A stretch of 64,000 bases of DNA from Palsa-506 sp963836355 (GTDB taxonomy: Bacteria; Actinomycetota; Actinomycetes; Streptosporangiales; Streptosporangiaceae), in contig CAWIJO010000019.1 of NCBI GenBank assembly GCA_963836355.1, positions 116,934-180,933 on the forward strand, given 5' to 3'. Below the pieces are notes generated by a model. The model was not told the DNA's origin. It saw nothing but the letters and a program-made list of their open reading frames with translations, and made no database searches. A program made the translations under genes and the position numbers. Below, in pieces: positions 33,926-43,120 of this stretch; within the stretch, counting starts at the first letter, position 1; every line of letters starts with the position of its first letter.

Positions 33926-35769
33926 ACCCTGTTGGCTTATTTCGTGACACGCCGTGTAGCGTCCCGCTGACGGATCCTGGTCTGGTTCATGATCTTTTCT
34001 GCGGTCGGCTCTTCCCCTTCCTCGTCTGCGGCCGCAGAATCGGGTCGTCATGTCGATGCAGCCGAAGCCGTGGCCGGAAGTGCCCGCTGATACCGCGAGG
34101 GTCGCCAGGAAGGCGTTCCGGAAGGGGGCGCTGGCGATCCGGGCCCGCGATCAGCTGGGCAGCTGGTGTGATGATGAGGCGTTCGCCGGGGCGTACGGGG
34201 CGGCGGGGAGGCCGGGGATCTCCCCGGCGCAGCTGGCGATGGTCACGGTGCTGCAGTTCACCGGGAACCTGACCGACCGGCAGGCCGCGGACGCGGTGCG
34301 GGGCCGGCTGGACTGGAAGTACTGCCTGGGCCTGGCGCTGGAAGATGAGGGCTTCGACTTCAGCGTGCTGAGCGAGTTCCGGGCCCGGCTGGTCGCCGGG
34401 AGCCTGGAGCTGAAGATCCTGGACTTGCTGCTGGGCAGGCTCACGGAGCTGGGGCTGGTGAAGGCCGGCGGGCGGCAGCGCACCGACTCCACGCACGTGC
34501 TGGCGCGGATCCGCGACCTGAACCGGCTGGAGCTGGCCGGGGAGACCGTCCGGGCGGCGCTGGAGGCGCTGGCCGCCGCCGCGCCGGACTGGCTGGCCGG
34601 CGTGATCGACGCCTCCTGGCAGCAGGTGTACGGGCAGCGGATCGACGAGATCCGCCTGCCGGAGAGCGAGACCAGGCGCACGGCGCTCGCGGTGCAGTAC
34701 GGCAGGGACGGATATCACCTGCTGGAGGCGGTGCGCGCGCCGGGCGCGCCGCCGTGGCTGGCCGGACTGCCCGCCGTCGGGGCGCTGCGGGCGATCTGGA
34801 TCCAGCAGTACTACCGCAGCATCGATGAGCAGGGGGAGAAGGTGATCCGGCGGGAGGCCAGCGAGCATGGCGTCCCGCCGGGCAGAGCCCGGATCGTGTC
34901 CCCTTACGACCTGGATGCCCGGTACTCCGAAAAGCACGGTAAGAGCTGGCTCGGGTACAAGGTGCATCTCAGCGAGACCTGCAGCGAGGCCGCCGATGAT
35001 GACCCGGGCACCGGCCTGCCGCCGGCGCCGAACCTGATCACCAGCGCCGCCACCACCCACGCGGCCGTGCCCGACGCGGCGATGACCACGCCCGTCCACG
35101 ACATGCTCGACGCCGCCGGGCTGGCCCCCGGCGAGCACGCCGTCGATTCCGGCTACACCAGCGCGGACCTGCTGCTTGCCGCCAGAGCGAGGGGCATCAC
35201 CCTGCTCGGCCCGCTGCTCGCCAACGTCTCCCCGCAGGCCCGGGCCGGCCGGTACGCCGCCGGGGAGTTCACCATCGACTGGGACAACCAGCAGGTCACC
35301 TGCCCGCAGGGCGCCGTCAGCACCGTCTGGAGCCCCTGCACCCAAAAACACCGAACCCAGTCGATCGTAGTCCGGTTCGCCCCGGCCACCTGCGGGCCCT
35401 GCCCGGCCAGGGACCTGTGCACCCGCTCCGCCACCGGCCGGCAGCTGTCCCTGCGCCCCCGCGAAGTCCACGAGGCCGTGGCCGCCGCCCGCGCCGGGCA
35501 GGCCACCAGCGACTGGAAAAACCGGTACAACATCCGCGCCGGAGTCGAGGGCACCATGCGCCAGGCCACCCACGTCACCGGCATCCGGCGCGCCCGCTAC
35601 CTCGGCCTGGACAAAACCCGCCTCGAGCACAACGCCGCAGCCGCCGCGATCAACCTGATCCGGCTCGACGCCTGGTGGACCAGCAAACCACTCGACCGCA
35701 CCCGGACCACCCACCTCCAGCGACTCGACCTCACCACCGCCGCCTGACCCCCGAATAAGCCAACAGGGT
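33926..35769. mobile_element. Complete IS1182-family insertion sequence, 1,844 bp
   Basis: The ends are ACCCTGTTGGCTTATT on the left and its inverse AATAAGCCAACAGGGT on the right, perfect over 16 bases. The element is flanked by the direct repeat CATACCAG on both sides and carries one intact transposase gene. Intact ends, intact gene and an exact duplication indicate a fairly recent insertion. Confidence 0.93.
34050..35747 (+). CDS. IS1182-family DDE transposase
   Basis: A 565-residue transposase. The N-terminal block ISPAQLAMVTVLQFTGNLTD with RQAADAVRGRLDWKYCLGLA is typical of IS1182. The DDE core carries QRTDSTHVLARIRDLNRLEL (first Asp), AVDSGYTSADLLLAARARGI (second Asp) and NIRAGVEGTMRQATHVTGIR (Glu). 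A zinc-like cysteine cluster CGPCPARDLC lies before the last block. It is complete and should be active. It is transcribed opposite to the interrupted YciI gene. Confidence 0.95.
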   Translation: MSMQPKPWPEVPADTARVARKAFRKGALAIRARDQLGSWCDDEAFAGAYGAAGRPGISPAQLAMVTVLQFTGNLTDRQAADAVRGRLDWKYCLGLALEDEGFDFSVLSEFRARLVAGSLELKILDLLLGRLTELGLVKAGGRQRTDSTHVLARIRDLNRLELAGETVRAALEALAAAAPDWLAGVIDASWQQVYGQRIDEIRLPESETRRTALAVQYGRDGYHLLEAVRAPGAPPWLAGLPAVGALRAIWIQQYYRSIDEQGEKVIRREASEHGVPPGRARIVSPYDLDARYSEKHGKSWLGYKVHLSETCSEAADDDPGTGLPPAPNLITSAATTHAAVPDAAMTTPVHDMLDAAGLAPGEHAVDSGYTSADLLLAARARGITLLGPLLANVSPQARAGRYAAGEFTIDWDNQQVTCPQGAVSTVWSPCTQKHRTQSIVVRFAPATCGPCPARDLCTRSATGRQLSLRPREVHEAVAAARAGQATSDWKNRYNIRAGVEGTMRQATHVTGIRRARYLGLDKTRLEHNAAAAAINLIRLDAWWTSKPLDRTRTTHLQRLDLTTAA

Positions 35770-35962
35770 CATACCAGCATGAGAAAACCGCACGGCGATC
35801 TCCTTTCTCAAGAGCGCGATTCTTGCCTGGCTTGCGAACATCAGACGCAAGCACAGCACGAGAATCATCGCGACCCGGTTGTCAGTCATGGCCCAATGAG
35901 CTGGGCCTGCGACGTTAGTCTCAGCTACGTCGGCAAGCCTGCGAGCTGAGCGTGGAGGAGCC

Positions 35963-36460
35963 ATGTCGTCTCAGGCAGTAAGCGGTGAGAGCGAGGCGCT
36001 CCTGTCCTCCCTGAACAGCCAGCGCGATCACGTGCTGGGCATCCTGGACGGGCTGCCGGAGGAAGCGCTGCGCCGCCGCGTCCTGCCATCGGGATGGACG
36101 TGCCTGGGCCTGGTCCAGCACCTGGCCATCGACGTTGAGCGGTTCTGGTTTCGCGCCATCATCGCGGGCGAACAGGTCGAACTCTATGAGGGAGCCGAGG
36201 CCTGGCACGTAGGTGACGATACTCCGCCGGATGCGGTCTTCGGCCTCTACCGGCAGGAAACGGAGCACGCTAATGCAATCATCGCGGCGACACCTGTGGA
36301 CACCGCACCAGCCCAGTGGCCCGATGAATGGTCCAACTGGCGGCTGGCCAACCTGCGCGAGGTCCTGCTGCATGTGATCACCGAGACCGCCTGCCACGCC
36401 GGGCACCTCGACGCCGCCCGCGAGCTGATCGACGGCCGGAGATGGATGGTCCTCACCTGA
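35963..36460 (+). CDS. DinB/DUF664 family protein (mycothiol-dependent transferase-like)
   Basis: A 165-residue four-helix-bundle protein. Its ATG follows GTGGAGGAGCC. SEALLSSLNSQRDHVLGILD, LPSGWTCLGLVQHLAIDVER (first metal His) and NLREVLLHVITETACHAGHL (H-x3-H pair) are the DinB/DUF664 motifs that hold a metal ion. Some actinobacterial members use mycothiol in detoxification. The gene is intact and lies 185 bases beyond the IS element. Function by family only. Confidence 0.85.
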   Translation: MSSQAVSGESEALLSSLNSQRDHVLGILDGLPEEALRRRVLPSGWTCLGLVQHLAIDVERFWFRAIIAGEQVELYEGAEAWHVGDDTPPDAVFGLYRQETEHANAIIAATPVDTAPAQWPDEWSNWRLANLREVLLHVITETACHAGHLDAARELIDGRRWMVLT

Positions 36461-36864
36461 GCGCAAGCCAGAAAGCAAACCCCCGGGGATGAGGAGACAC
36501 CTGCAGCCAAGAAGTTCACCAAGCGTTCGGGATTCTCCACACAGCCGACCGCATGGAACCGCCGTTCGGCGCGGATCTTGAGTGTCGACCCTTTGCAGTG
36601 CTTGCACGCATAACTGCCTAATTGTGCCACGTCGGTATCTGAAGAACCTTCCGAAGCCCCTCCGGCGGACGAAGGCTGCAGATGCCCTAGGCGTGACCTC
36701 TGCAGCTACACCCCGTCCTGGACGTCATCCGGGGTGACTGACTCTGCGTGCTGTCCCGCCGCCAAGACCGGCGGCGCGCAGAAACTTGAAGCTGTCGTGA
36801 CCGTAGTTAACGCCTGGCGGCGAGATGATGAACGAATCCGATACTGCTCGGAGGGGGTGAGACG
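36461..36864. other. Intergenic region
   Basis: No gene, hairpin or repeat was recognised. The last bases (GGAGGGGGTGAGACG) are the ribosome binding site of the SulP gene. Confidence 0.4.
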
Positions 36865-38601
36865 GTGCCGGCTTCGCGTGGGGGCCGGTGGCGGGGATGG
36901 CTGCGGGCGCTGCCCGTTCTGCGGGGGGTGCTGCCCATTGACCGGTCCCGGGTATCCACAGAGGTGCTCGCCGGGGTCACGCTGGCTGCCCTGGGCATCC
37001 CCGAGGTTGTGGGATACGCGAAGATCGCTGGGATGCCGGTGGTCACCGGCTTGTACACGCTGCTCCTGCCGATGGCCGTGTTCGCCGTCCTCGGCTCGTC
37101 GCGCCACCTCGTGGTGGCCGCGGATTCCGCCACCGCAGCCATACTCGCCGCCGCGCTCACCGGTCTCGCGGTGGCCGGGTCGGAGCGATACGTCCGGCTG
37201 GCCGGGCTTGTGGCCCTTTTGGCCGGCGCGATGCTGCTGCTGGCCCGGCTGGCCCGGCTCGGGTTCCTGGCGAATTTCCTTTCCCGCACCGTGCTGGTCG
37301 GGTTCCTGACTGGCGTCGGCATCCAGGTGGCTGCCGGGCAGCTCCCTGACATGCTCGGGGTAACTGCCGCCGGCAAGCAGGCCTTGACCAGGCTCTGGGA
37401 CACGGTACGCGCGCTCCCGGACGCACATCGGGCAGATGTGGCGGTGTCGATCGGGGTCATCGTGATCGTGCTTGCGGCGCGCAAGATCACCCGCCGGACC
37501 CCAGGCGCGCTGATCGCGGTGATCATCGCGATCAGCGTGAGCTGGGCCGCGGATCTGGCCAGCCGCGGCGTGGCCATCGTCGGGCCGGTCCCGCGCGGGC
37601 TGCCGAGCCTGGGGCTGCCCGGCCTCGGCTGGCATGACGCAGCCGGGCTGCTCGGCGCAGCGGCGTCGATGTTCGTGGTCATCCTCGCCCAAAGCGCGGC
37701 GACCTCGCGTGCCTACGCCGTGAAGTACGAGGAGTCGTTCAGCGAAGACACCGACCTGGTCGGCCTGGGCGCCGCCAATGCTGTTGCCGCGTTCTCCGGC
37801 ACGTTTGTCGTCAACGGCAGCCCGACCAAAGCACAGATGGTCGACAGCGCGGGCGGGCGCAGCCAACTGGCCGAGCTCACGACCGCCGCGGTGGTTCTCA
37901 TCGTTCTTCTGCTGCTCACCGCGCCTCTCGCCTACCTGCCGGACGCCGCCCTGGCGGCGGTGGTCTTCCTCATCGCTATCGGGCTCATCGACGTCGGCGG
38001 GATGCGGCGCATCCTGGCCATCCGCAAGCACGAGTTCGCCGTTGCCCTGCTCACCACGGCCGCGGTGGTGGTCCTGGGCGTCGAGTTCGGCATCGTGCTC
38101 GCCGTCATCGCCTCGGTCATCGACCACCTGCGCCACAGCTACAGCCCGCGCTGCAGCGTGCTGGTGAAGTCACCGGCCGGGCACTGGCAGCCCGCCCCGA
38201 TCGCGCCAGGCGCCCGAACCGAGGAAGGGCTGGTGGTCTACCGATTCGGCACCAGCCTCTACTACGCCAACGCTTCCCGGCTCCTCGACGACATCACGGC
38301 ACTGGCCGGCCACGGCGACCCGCTGCGCTGGCTGGTCTTCGACTGCGCGGCCATCGGAGACATCGACTACACCGCATCCGCGGTCCTCACCAGGGTCGTC
38401 GACCATGTTCACCGGCGGCAAATCCGCTTCGTCGTCAGCACCGCCCTCGGCCCGGTGCACGAGCAGTTCGACCGCTACGGCATCACCGCGGCCCTCGACC
38501 CCGACGCCTACTACGACACCCCCGGCGAGGCACTCGAGGCCTTCCACGCCGCGGAAGGAGCCACCGGCGACGGCAGCGGACCTGGCCGAGGCGAAACCTG
38601 A
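36865..38601 (+). CDS. SulP-family anion transporter with STAS domain
   Basis: A 578-residue protein from GTG 36865. The membrane part (about 30-410) holds GVTLAALGIPEVVGYAKIAG, the SulP signature with substrate site in TM1, then GLYTLLLPMAVFAVLGSSRH, LGFLANFLSRTVLVGFLTGV and the anion-binding NGSPTKAQMVDSAGGRSQLA. The last 130 residues form a STAS domain (LVVYRFGTSLYYANASRLLD, WLVFDCAAIGDIDYTASAVL). It imports or exchanges sulfate, bicarbonate or another anion. No cysteine-biosynthesis or carbonic-anhydrase gene is adjacent, so the ion is open. It is intact in a zone of decayed genes. Confidence 0.92.
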   Translation: MPASRGGRWRGWLRALPVLRGVLPIDRSRVSTEVLAGVTLAALGIPEVVGYAKIAGMPVVTGLYTLLLPMAVFAVLGSSRHLVVAADSATAAILAAALTGLAVAGSERYVRLAGLVALLAGAMLLLARLARLGFLANFLSRTVLVGFLTGVGIQVAAGQLPDMLGVTAAGKQALTRLWDTVRALPDAHRADVAVSIGVIVIVLAARKITRRTPGALIAVIIAISVSWAADLASRGVAIVGPVPRGLPSLGLPGLGWHDAAGLLGAAASMFVVILAQSAATSRAYAVKYEESFSEDTDLVGLGAANAVAAFSGTFVVNGSPTKAQMVDSAGGRSQLAELTTAAVVLIVLLLLTAPLAYLPDAALAAVVFLIAIGLIDVGGMRRILAIRKHEFAVALLTTAAVVVLGVEFGIVLAVIASVIDHLRHSYSPRCSVLVKSPAGHWQPAPIAPGARTEEGLVVYRFGTSLYYANASRLLDDITALAGHGDPLRWLVFDCAAIGDIDYTASAVLTRVVDHVHRRQIRFVVSTALGPVHEQFDRYGITAALDPDAYYDTPGEALEAFHAAEGATGDGSGPGRGET

Positions 38602-39325
38602 TCCCGGGCAGCGCACATCGACCGGGCTGCTGGCGTGACGCCTCGCCTGCCACTTCAACCTGGGGAATTCCTGATCGCCTATATGGCCAACGGCAAGTGA
38701 CGCATGCTCCTGGCTTGGGCTTCCACAGGCGCCGACTGCGGACGGGCCTCAGTCACGGTCTGACTGCTGCCCGTCTCGAGCCATCGGTAAAGACAGGGTG
38801 CTGCAGAGGACCCTTCCGCCTGGCGCTGCTGAAGGAGCCCGCAGGGGTCTGTCCGGTGTCCCGTACAGGGCATCCATGCGGGACTCTTCACCGGGCAGGT
38901 CTTACGGGGCTGCCTCTCACGGGCGTCCCTCCGACCTGAGGTGTTCCCGTATGAGGTTTCCCCATCGGCGCAGTTGGCGGACCCAAGACGCGCATGGAGC
39001 GCGCCGCATCGACGCGCGGTGCGCTTGAGGACCGCGTCGACCTGCTCGGCGCCGGCGGCGAGCAGGAAGCCGGTCACCGTCTTTACGTTGCCATCGACGG
39101 CGGCGCGGAGGCGGGCCTTCCCCGTCGGGATCGACTCGCAGGCAGATGCGGTCGCGGGCCTCTGGCTGACGGCGCCCACGGAACGCATGCGCTCAACCCA
39201 GGGCTAACGGCGAACAGCGATCGGGGCCGCAGGCTGAGCGCCCCGAGGACCGGGGCCGGGCCCGGCGCCGACCCTTTGTTTGCGACCGAGCCGCGGCCGG
39301 GTGGACCGATGCCGCTCGTCCAGTC
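38602..39325. other. Gene-poor region with unassigned frames
   Basis: No gene could be named. The minus frame around 39000-39190 (ACESIPTGKARLRAAVDGNV, KTVTGFLLAAGAEQVDAVLK) has a protein-like composition and may be a remnant. Around 38770-38950 the plus strand has a compact motif-rich stretch that resembles leaders of mobile elements. Both are too weak to call. Confidence 0.3.
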
Positions 39326-39742
39326 GTGATGCTGATCCGTCGTAAGGTAGGAGGCGTGCTTCCCCCGAGCGCGACACTCGACGTCCGGCGGCTCGCCGCG
39401 CTCGACATGCACGGCACACGGGGGACCCGACGTCGCCGGTGGGTGATCTTGGGCGAGTTCGCACTTGGGACGGTCGGCAGCGCGGCCCTCGGCGTCTGGG
39501 CTCTGACCTGGGGCGGCGCCGTCGGCGTGATCTTCGGGATTTGGTTGTTGGGGCTTGCCGCCAACTACCTGCCGCTCACCGTGCACGTCCTTGCCCTCTG
39601 GCGCCAGCCGGCGCTGGACGGGGAACTTGCAGGCGTCGACTTGGGTGCGGAGCTCCGCAACTACACCCGCGCACAGGTTTGGGTCCTCGTGCCTTTCTGG
39701 GTCGCGGGGCTCGCTCTTGCGCAGGCGCGCCGAACGGCCTGA
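39326..39742 (+). CDS. Small membrane protein of unknown function
   Basis: A frame of 138 residues with three hydrophobic segments: WVILGEFALGTVGSAALGVW, GVIFGIWLLGLAANYLPLTV and VWVLVPFWVAGLALAQ. It resembles short actinobacterial integral membrane proteins without assigned role. The start is uncertain (GTG 39326, ATG 39329 or GTG 39356; the AGGAGG near 39350 is too close to the last). No neighbour gives a clue. Confidence 0.55.
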   Translation: MMLIRRKVGGVLPPSATLDVRRLAALDMHGTRGTRRRRWVILGEFALGTVGSAALGVWALTWGGAVGVIFGIWLLGLAANYLPLTVHVLALWRQPALDGELAGVDLGAELRNYTRAQVWVLVPFWVAGLALAQARRTA

Positions 39743-39829
39743 CGTTGCCACGGTTCTCATACCTCCGTCCCGCGTAGGAGCACCGTCGGCTACCGCGGAT
39801 CCAGGTGAGCAGCCGGCTGCCTGACCCCG

Positions 39830-40120
39830 GTGCTGGCACGGCATGTTCGGCAGAGGTCGGTCGGACGTGAAGCCGTCGATCGCCGGTATGTCGCCATCGT
39901 CGGCGCCGAGGCCGTCGCGCTGGCCGGCACGGTCGCTGTCGTGTCTGCAACCGTCGGCGGGACTTGGTTGCGGTCGGCGTGCGCGGTCATTGGCTTGCGC
40001 TTTTTCCCGCTGGCGTGGCTCTGCCCAGGCATGGGCCTGGCGGCACTTGGCGCTGCTATGACGGCGACGGCGGCGATCGCGTTGGTCGTCGGCGTTGTCA
40101 GCCAAGAGTCGTCGGCTGGG
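39830..40120 (+). pseudogene. C-terminal fragment of a membrane protein
   Basis: The frame has RYVAIVGAEAVALAGTVAVV, ACAVIGLRFFPLAWLCPGMG and LAALGAAMTATAAIALVVGV. This pattern is typical of the last three helices of an actinobacterial membrane protein family with an HFFPLA-like motif. The N-terminal helix is missing and no clear stop follows before the recombinase leader. It is probably a remnant, perhaps displaced by the mobile element that starts downstream. Confidence 0.45.
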
Positions 40121-40291
40121 GCTACGGGCCCAGGCGCAGGCGCCGGCGCGTGCCTGCTGGTCGGCCACCATCGCCGCGGCCCCTGCGCGACGTGGACCCG
40201 AGGCCAGGAGGACGCGAGGGCAAGTCGCGCCGCCGGTGGGGCCTCGGCTGGCCCGGCTTCGGGGTCTCAGCCCAAGCCCCGGAGCTGCCCG

Positions 40292-41190
40292 ATGGCCACC
40301 ACGACCCCGTCCACTGCCCTCGTCCCGGTCGCGCCGGTATTCACTAACACGGAGCGGCTGGCATTAGCGGGTTTCCTCGCCGCCTACAACGGCCTGACCC
40401 GCTAGGCGTACGAACTGGACCTGCGCCAGTTCGCCAGCTGGTGCCAGCAGCGGCAGCTGCGCTTGTTCCAGGCCCGGCGCGCGGACATCGAGTTCTTCGT
40501 CCGCGATCTGGTCGTGCGCGTGCCACCATCACCCGGCGCCTGTGTACCGTGGCCGGGTTCTACCGCTACGCAGTTGAGGAAGAACTCCTCGACCATTCAC
40601 CCGCCGCTCATGTCCGGCGGCCCCGCCTGGACTATGAGTCCACGCCACCGGCCTGGACCGTAACGAGCTCGGCGCCATCCTGGTCGCTGCCGGGCTCGGG
40701 CCGCCAGCAGAGCATGCGCTGATTTCTCTGCTGGCCCTTAACGGGCTCCGCGTCTCCGAGGCCACCGGCGCCGATATCGAGGCCCTGGGCGTGGAGCGCG
40801 GGCACCGGATGCTGGTGATTACCCGCAAGGGCGGCAAGGTCGTCACCATCCCGCTCGCGCCACGCACGGCCCGGGCGATCGACCTGGCCATCGGCGAACG
40901 CCCCGAAGGCCCTATCTTCCTGGCGATGGACGGCCGCCGGCTGGACCGCCACAGCGCCGGGCGGATCGTCCGCTGCGTCGCTCGCCGCGCGGGGATCACC
41001 AAGCTCATCGGGCCCCACACGCTGCGGCATGCGTTCATCACCGCTGCGCTGGATGCCGGTGTCCCCCTGCGCGACGTGCAGGAAGCTGCCTCCCACGGTG
41101 ACCCGCGCACCACTATGCGGTAGCGTGCCAGGATCTCACTGGATCGGCACGCCACGTACATCGTCGCCGCGTACGTCGCCGGGGCCGCCC
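40292..41190 (+). pseudogene. Tyrosine recombinase (XerC/D-like), nonsense and frameshift mutations
   Basis: ATG 40292 opens MATTTPSTALVPVAPVFTNT and ERLALAGFLAAYNGLTR. A TAG at 40403 then interrupts; reading through gives AYELDLRQFASWCQQRQLRL. A frameshift near 40520 leads to TITRRLCTVAGFYRYAVEEE. Another near 40650 leads to the catalytic domain: LLALNGLRVSEATGADIEAL (first Arg), HTLRHAFITAALDAGVPLRD (His-x-x-Arg) and a stop TAG at 41121 just before the expected tyrosine block, with DRHATYIVAAYVAGAAR after it. It is clearly inactive. The start region resembles 31884. Confidence 0.8.
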
Positions 41191-41410
41191 GGCGCGCTAC
41201 CGAGGACAGTCCGCCTGGCCGGTCACCGGCCAGGCGGACACCGCGACAGCCTTGAACATAGAGCGCACAGCCCCGTCACCGTGTGTGAGCCGCCGAACGC
41301 GCGCGAGCCGCCGTTCTGGGCGGCGATCTTGGTGGTCATCGCCCGGGTGTGGAACGCACTGAATCGGGTGATGGGCGCGCGCAAGTAGCCGACCGTTGCG
41401 GCGGCGCGGG

Positions 41411-42127
41411 TCAGCTGAGCGCTTCGGCAAGGAAAGCCCGGGTGCAGCGAAGGAGCGCTCGCCGGCGAGCCGGTGGTAGGCGATGCCGGGGACCGCACCG
41501 GGCACGGCGTGCTGGTGGGTGAAGCCGTGCATGGCCCCGCCGTAGATGATCAGCTGCCAGTCGGCCCCGGCGTGGTCCATTTCCTCAGCAAAGCCGGTGA
41601 CATCGGCCATCGGCACGTGCGGGTCGAGAGCACCGTGGCAGGCCAGCACCCGGGCCCTGACAGCACCCGGCCCGGCGGGGCCGGTGGTGGCGAGGCTGCC
41701 GTGGATGCTGACAGCGGCGGCCAGCCCGGCCCCGGACCTGGCCAGGGTCAGCGCGGCCAGCCCGCCGAAGCAGAAACCAACCGCGGCGAAGGGCTCGGTG
41801 GCAAGCCCGCAGCCGGCGAGCCCGGCCAGCGCGGCCCGGGCCCGCTCGGCCAGCAACCCGGGATCGTCGCTCATCGCGGTAAGCGAACCGATCACCCGCG
41901 CACGGTCCCTCGCGACTCCGTCACCAAGCATGTCGCAGGCGAAGACCACGTACCCGAGGGCCGCGTACCGGCTGGCCTGCCCGCGGGCATGATCGTCGAG
42001 GCCTGCGCCGCCGTGGATCAGCAAAATGCCCGGACGCGGCGCGCCGCCGGTATCCCACCCAGTACAGCTCGCCGGTCAGCGCAGCGTCCTGGCCGGCATA
42101 GGCCACGGTGCGCGTGGTGAGCGGCAC
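41411..42127 (-). pseudogene. Dienelactone hydrolase family protein with two frameshifts
   Basis: GTG 42127 (AGGAGGAGGG upstream) starts VPLTTRTVAYAGQDAALTGE. A tandem TGGG duplication at 42054-42061 shifts the frame just before GILLIHGGAGLDDHARGQAS. The core follows with FAAVGFCFGGLAALTLA (Cys nucleophile in G-F-C-F-G-G), CHGALDPHVPMADVTGFA (Asp) and IIYGGAMHGFTHQHA (His). A missing base near 41440 shifts the end; the correct tail RAFLAEALS and its stop lie in the other frame. Without the lesions it is a typical 238-residue alpha/beta hydrolase. Confidence 0.78.
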
Positions 42128-42243
42128 GGTCCCTCCTCCTGCTGAGGATCGCTGCCAGGCCAGGTTAATCACCGCCGGCCGCAGACCGGGCGAGCTGGGC
42201 AGCCCCGCGGGCTGCGCCCGCGGCCGGCGAGCAGACTTTTGTC

Positions 42244-42649
42244 GTGCAGACGAGCTACGGCCTCGCGCCGATCGGGCGGGTGCAGTCAGCCCTGAGGGTC
42301 CCCGGCGATGCGCCGAACCAGCGCGAAGGCGCGCCTCGGGCGTGGATCAGCTTCGATGAGCAGGTCGCGGAGGGTGCCAGGGACCCTGCGACGGGGCGAT
42401 GAGATCGTGCTGCTCACCTGGCTCCGCCTGTCGCCCCGCGACGAGCTGAGCACCCATCCCGGGGACGACATGAGCCAGCCGCCTACCGGCGTGTTCAGCA
42501 CCTGCTCGCCCAATCGGCCGAACCCTGCCGGCCTGCACCGTGCCCGCATCGTGGCGCGCGACCGGCTACGGATTGAAGTCGACGCCCTGGAGGCAATCGA
42601 CGGGACGCCGGTAGCGGACGTCAAGCCGGCCATCGACCCGCCCGCATGA
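42244..42649 (+). pseudogene. TrmO/TsaA-like tRNA methyltransferase with frameshift
   Basis: From GTG 42244 the frame reads SYGLAPIGRVQSALRVPGDA and APRAWISFDEQVAEGARD. One extra C at 42384-42386 then shifts it to RRGDEIVLLTWLRLSPRDEL, QPPTGVFSTCSPNRPNPAGL and ALEAIDGTPVADVKPAID. These are the barrel motifs of TrmO, the SAM-dependent enzyme that N6-methylates the t6A base at position 37 of certain tRNAs. The length is one base over a multiple of three. A TrmO in other respects complete suggests a recent lesion or a sequencing error. Confidence 0.75.
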
Positions 42650-43120
42650 CGCGCTGCACGCGGCGCCTTGTACGGCGGCTTACCGGCCCGGAACCGTACC
42701 TCCCGGTCGGGACGGGCGATCCGTCCCGGGCCGGACTCCCCGCTCAGCTCACCGGGCAATCGGCGCTCGGATCTCGCCGACCTGATGCGTCCGCTCACGG
42801 TATGTGATCGACCCTCGACCTTGACAAGGCGCGCCAAGCCGCCGTTAGGAACGGTAGCCGGTGCCTCGGCGGGCCCTCATCGGGTGGGGCGCGCAGATCA
42901 GTAATTCGCGGGTGTGGGCGGCGACGGTCACCGGGCCGAAGCGCTACAGGGGCCGGGAATTGCGGGCTGTAGAGCCGCGCTGGGGCCAGCGGGCCGGAAC
43001 CCAAGGATAGTCGGTAGCGGTTCGGTGTGAGGTCTCCCCTTCGTGGTCTTCGTGCCATGTCAGGGGTTGTCCCTGACTGTATATCCCTATATCGCTCGGA
43101 CCGGTGGGCGGCGGCTGCAG
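42650..43120. other. Gene-free stretch
   Basis: No gene or structured element was recognised. The plus-strand and minus-strand frames here are shadows rich in Pro, Arg and Ser. Confidence 0.4.

Larger units (their letters stand above)
33605..35793 (-). pseudogene. YciI-like (DGPF/YCII domain) protein, split by an IS1182 element
   Basis: The gene starts at GTG 35793 with AAGGAG upstream, runs to 35778, is cut by the insertion sequence, and resumes at 33925 to its stop at 33605. Joined (one copy of the 8-bp duplication), it codes MRFLMLVCRDN and then VEQWVTTMGGKGVRITGDAL, VTEGAFLDTQGALPGFDVLE and AVQVASAHPLARRCVLELRP. That is a 111-residue YCII-domain protein as often paired with ECF sigma factors. 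An extra T in the TTTT run at 35784-35787 also shifts its frame. Both lesions inactivate it. Confidence 0.75.

Noticed and set aside
40403..40405. TAG in the recombinase gene as a recoded codon
   Set aside because: Further frameshifts and a second TAG near the catalytic end show simple decay, and no recoding signal is known for TAG here.
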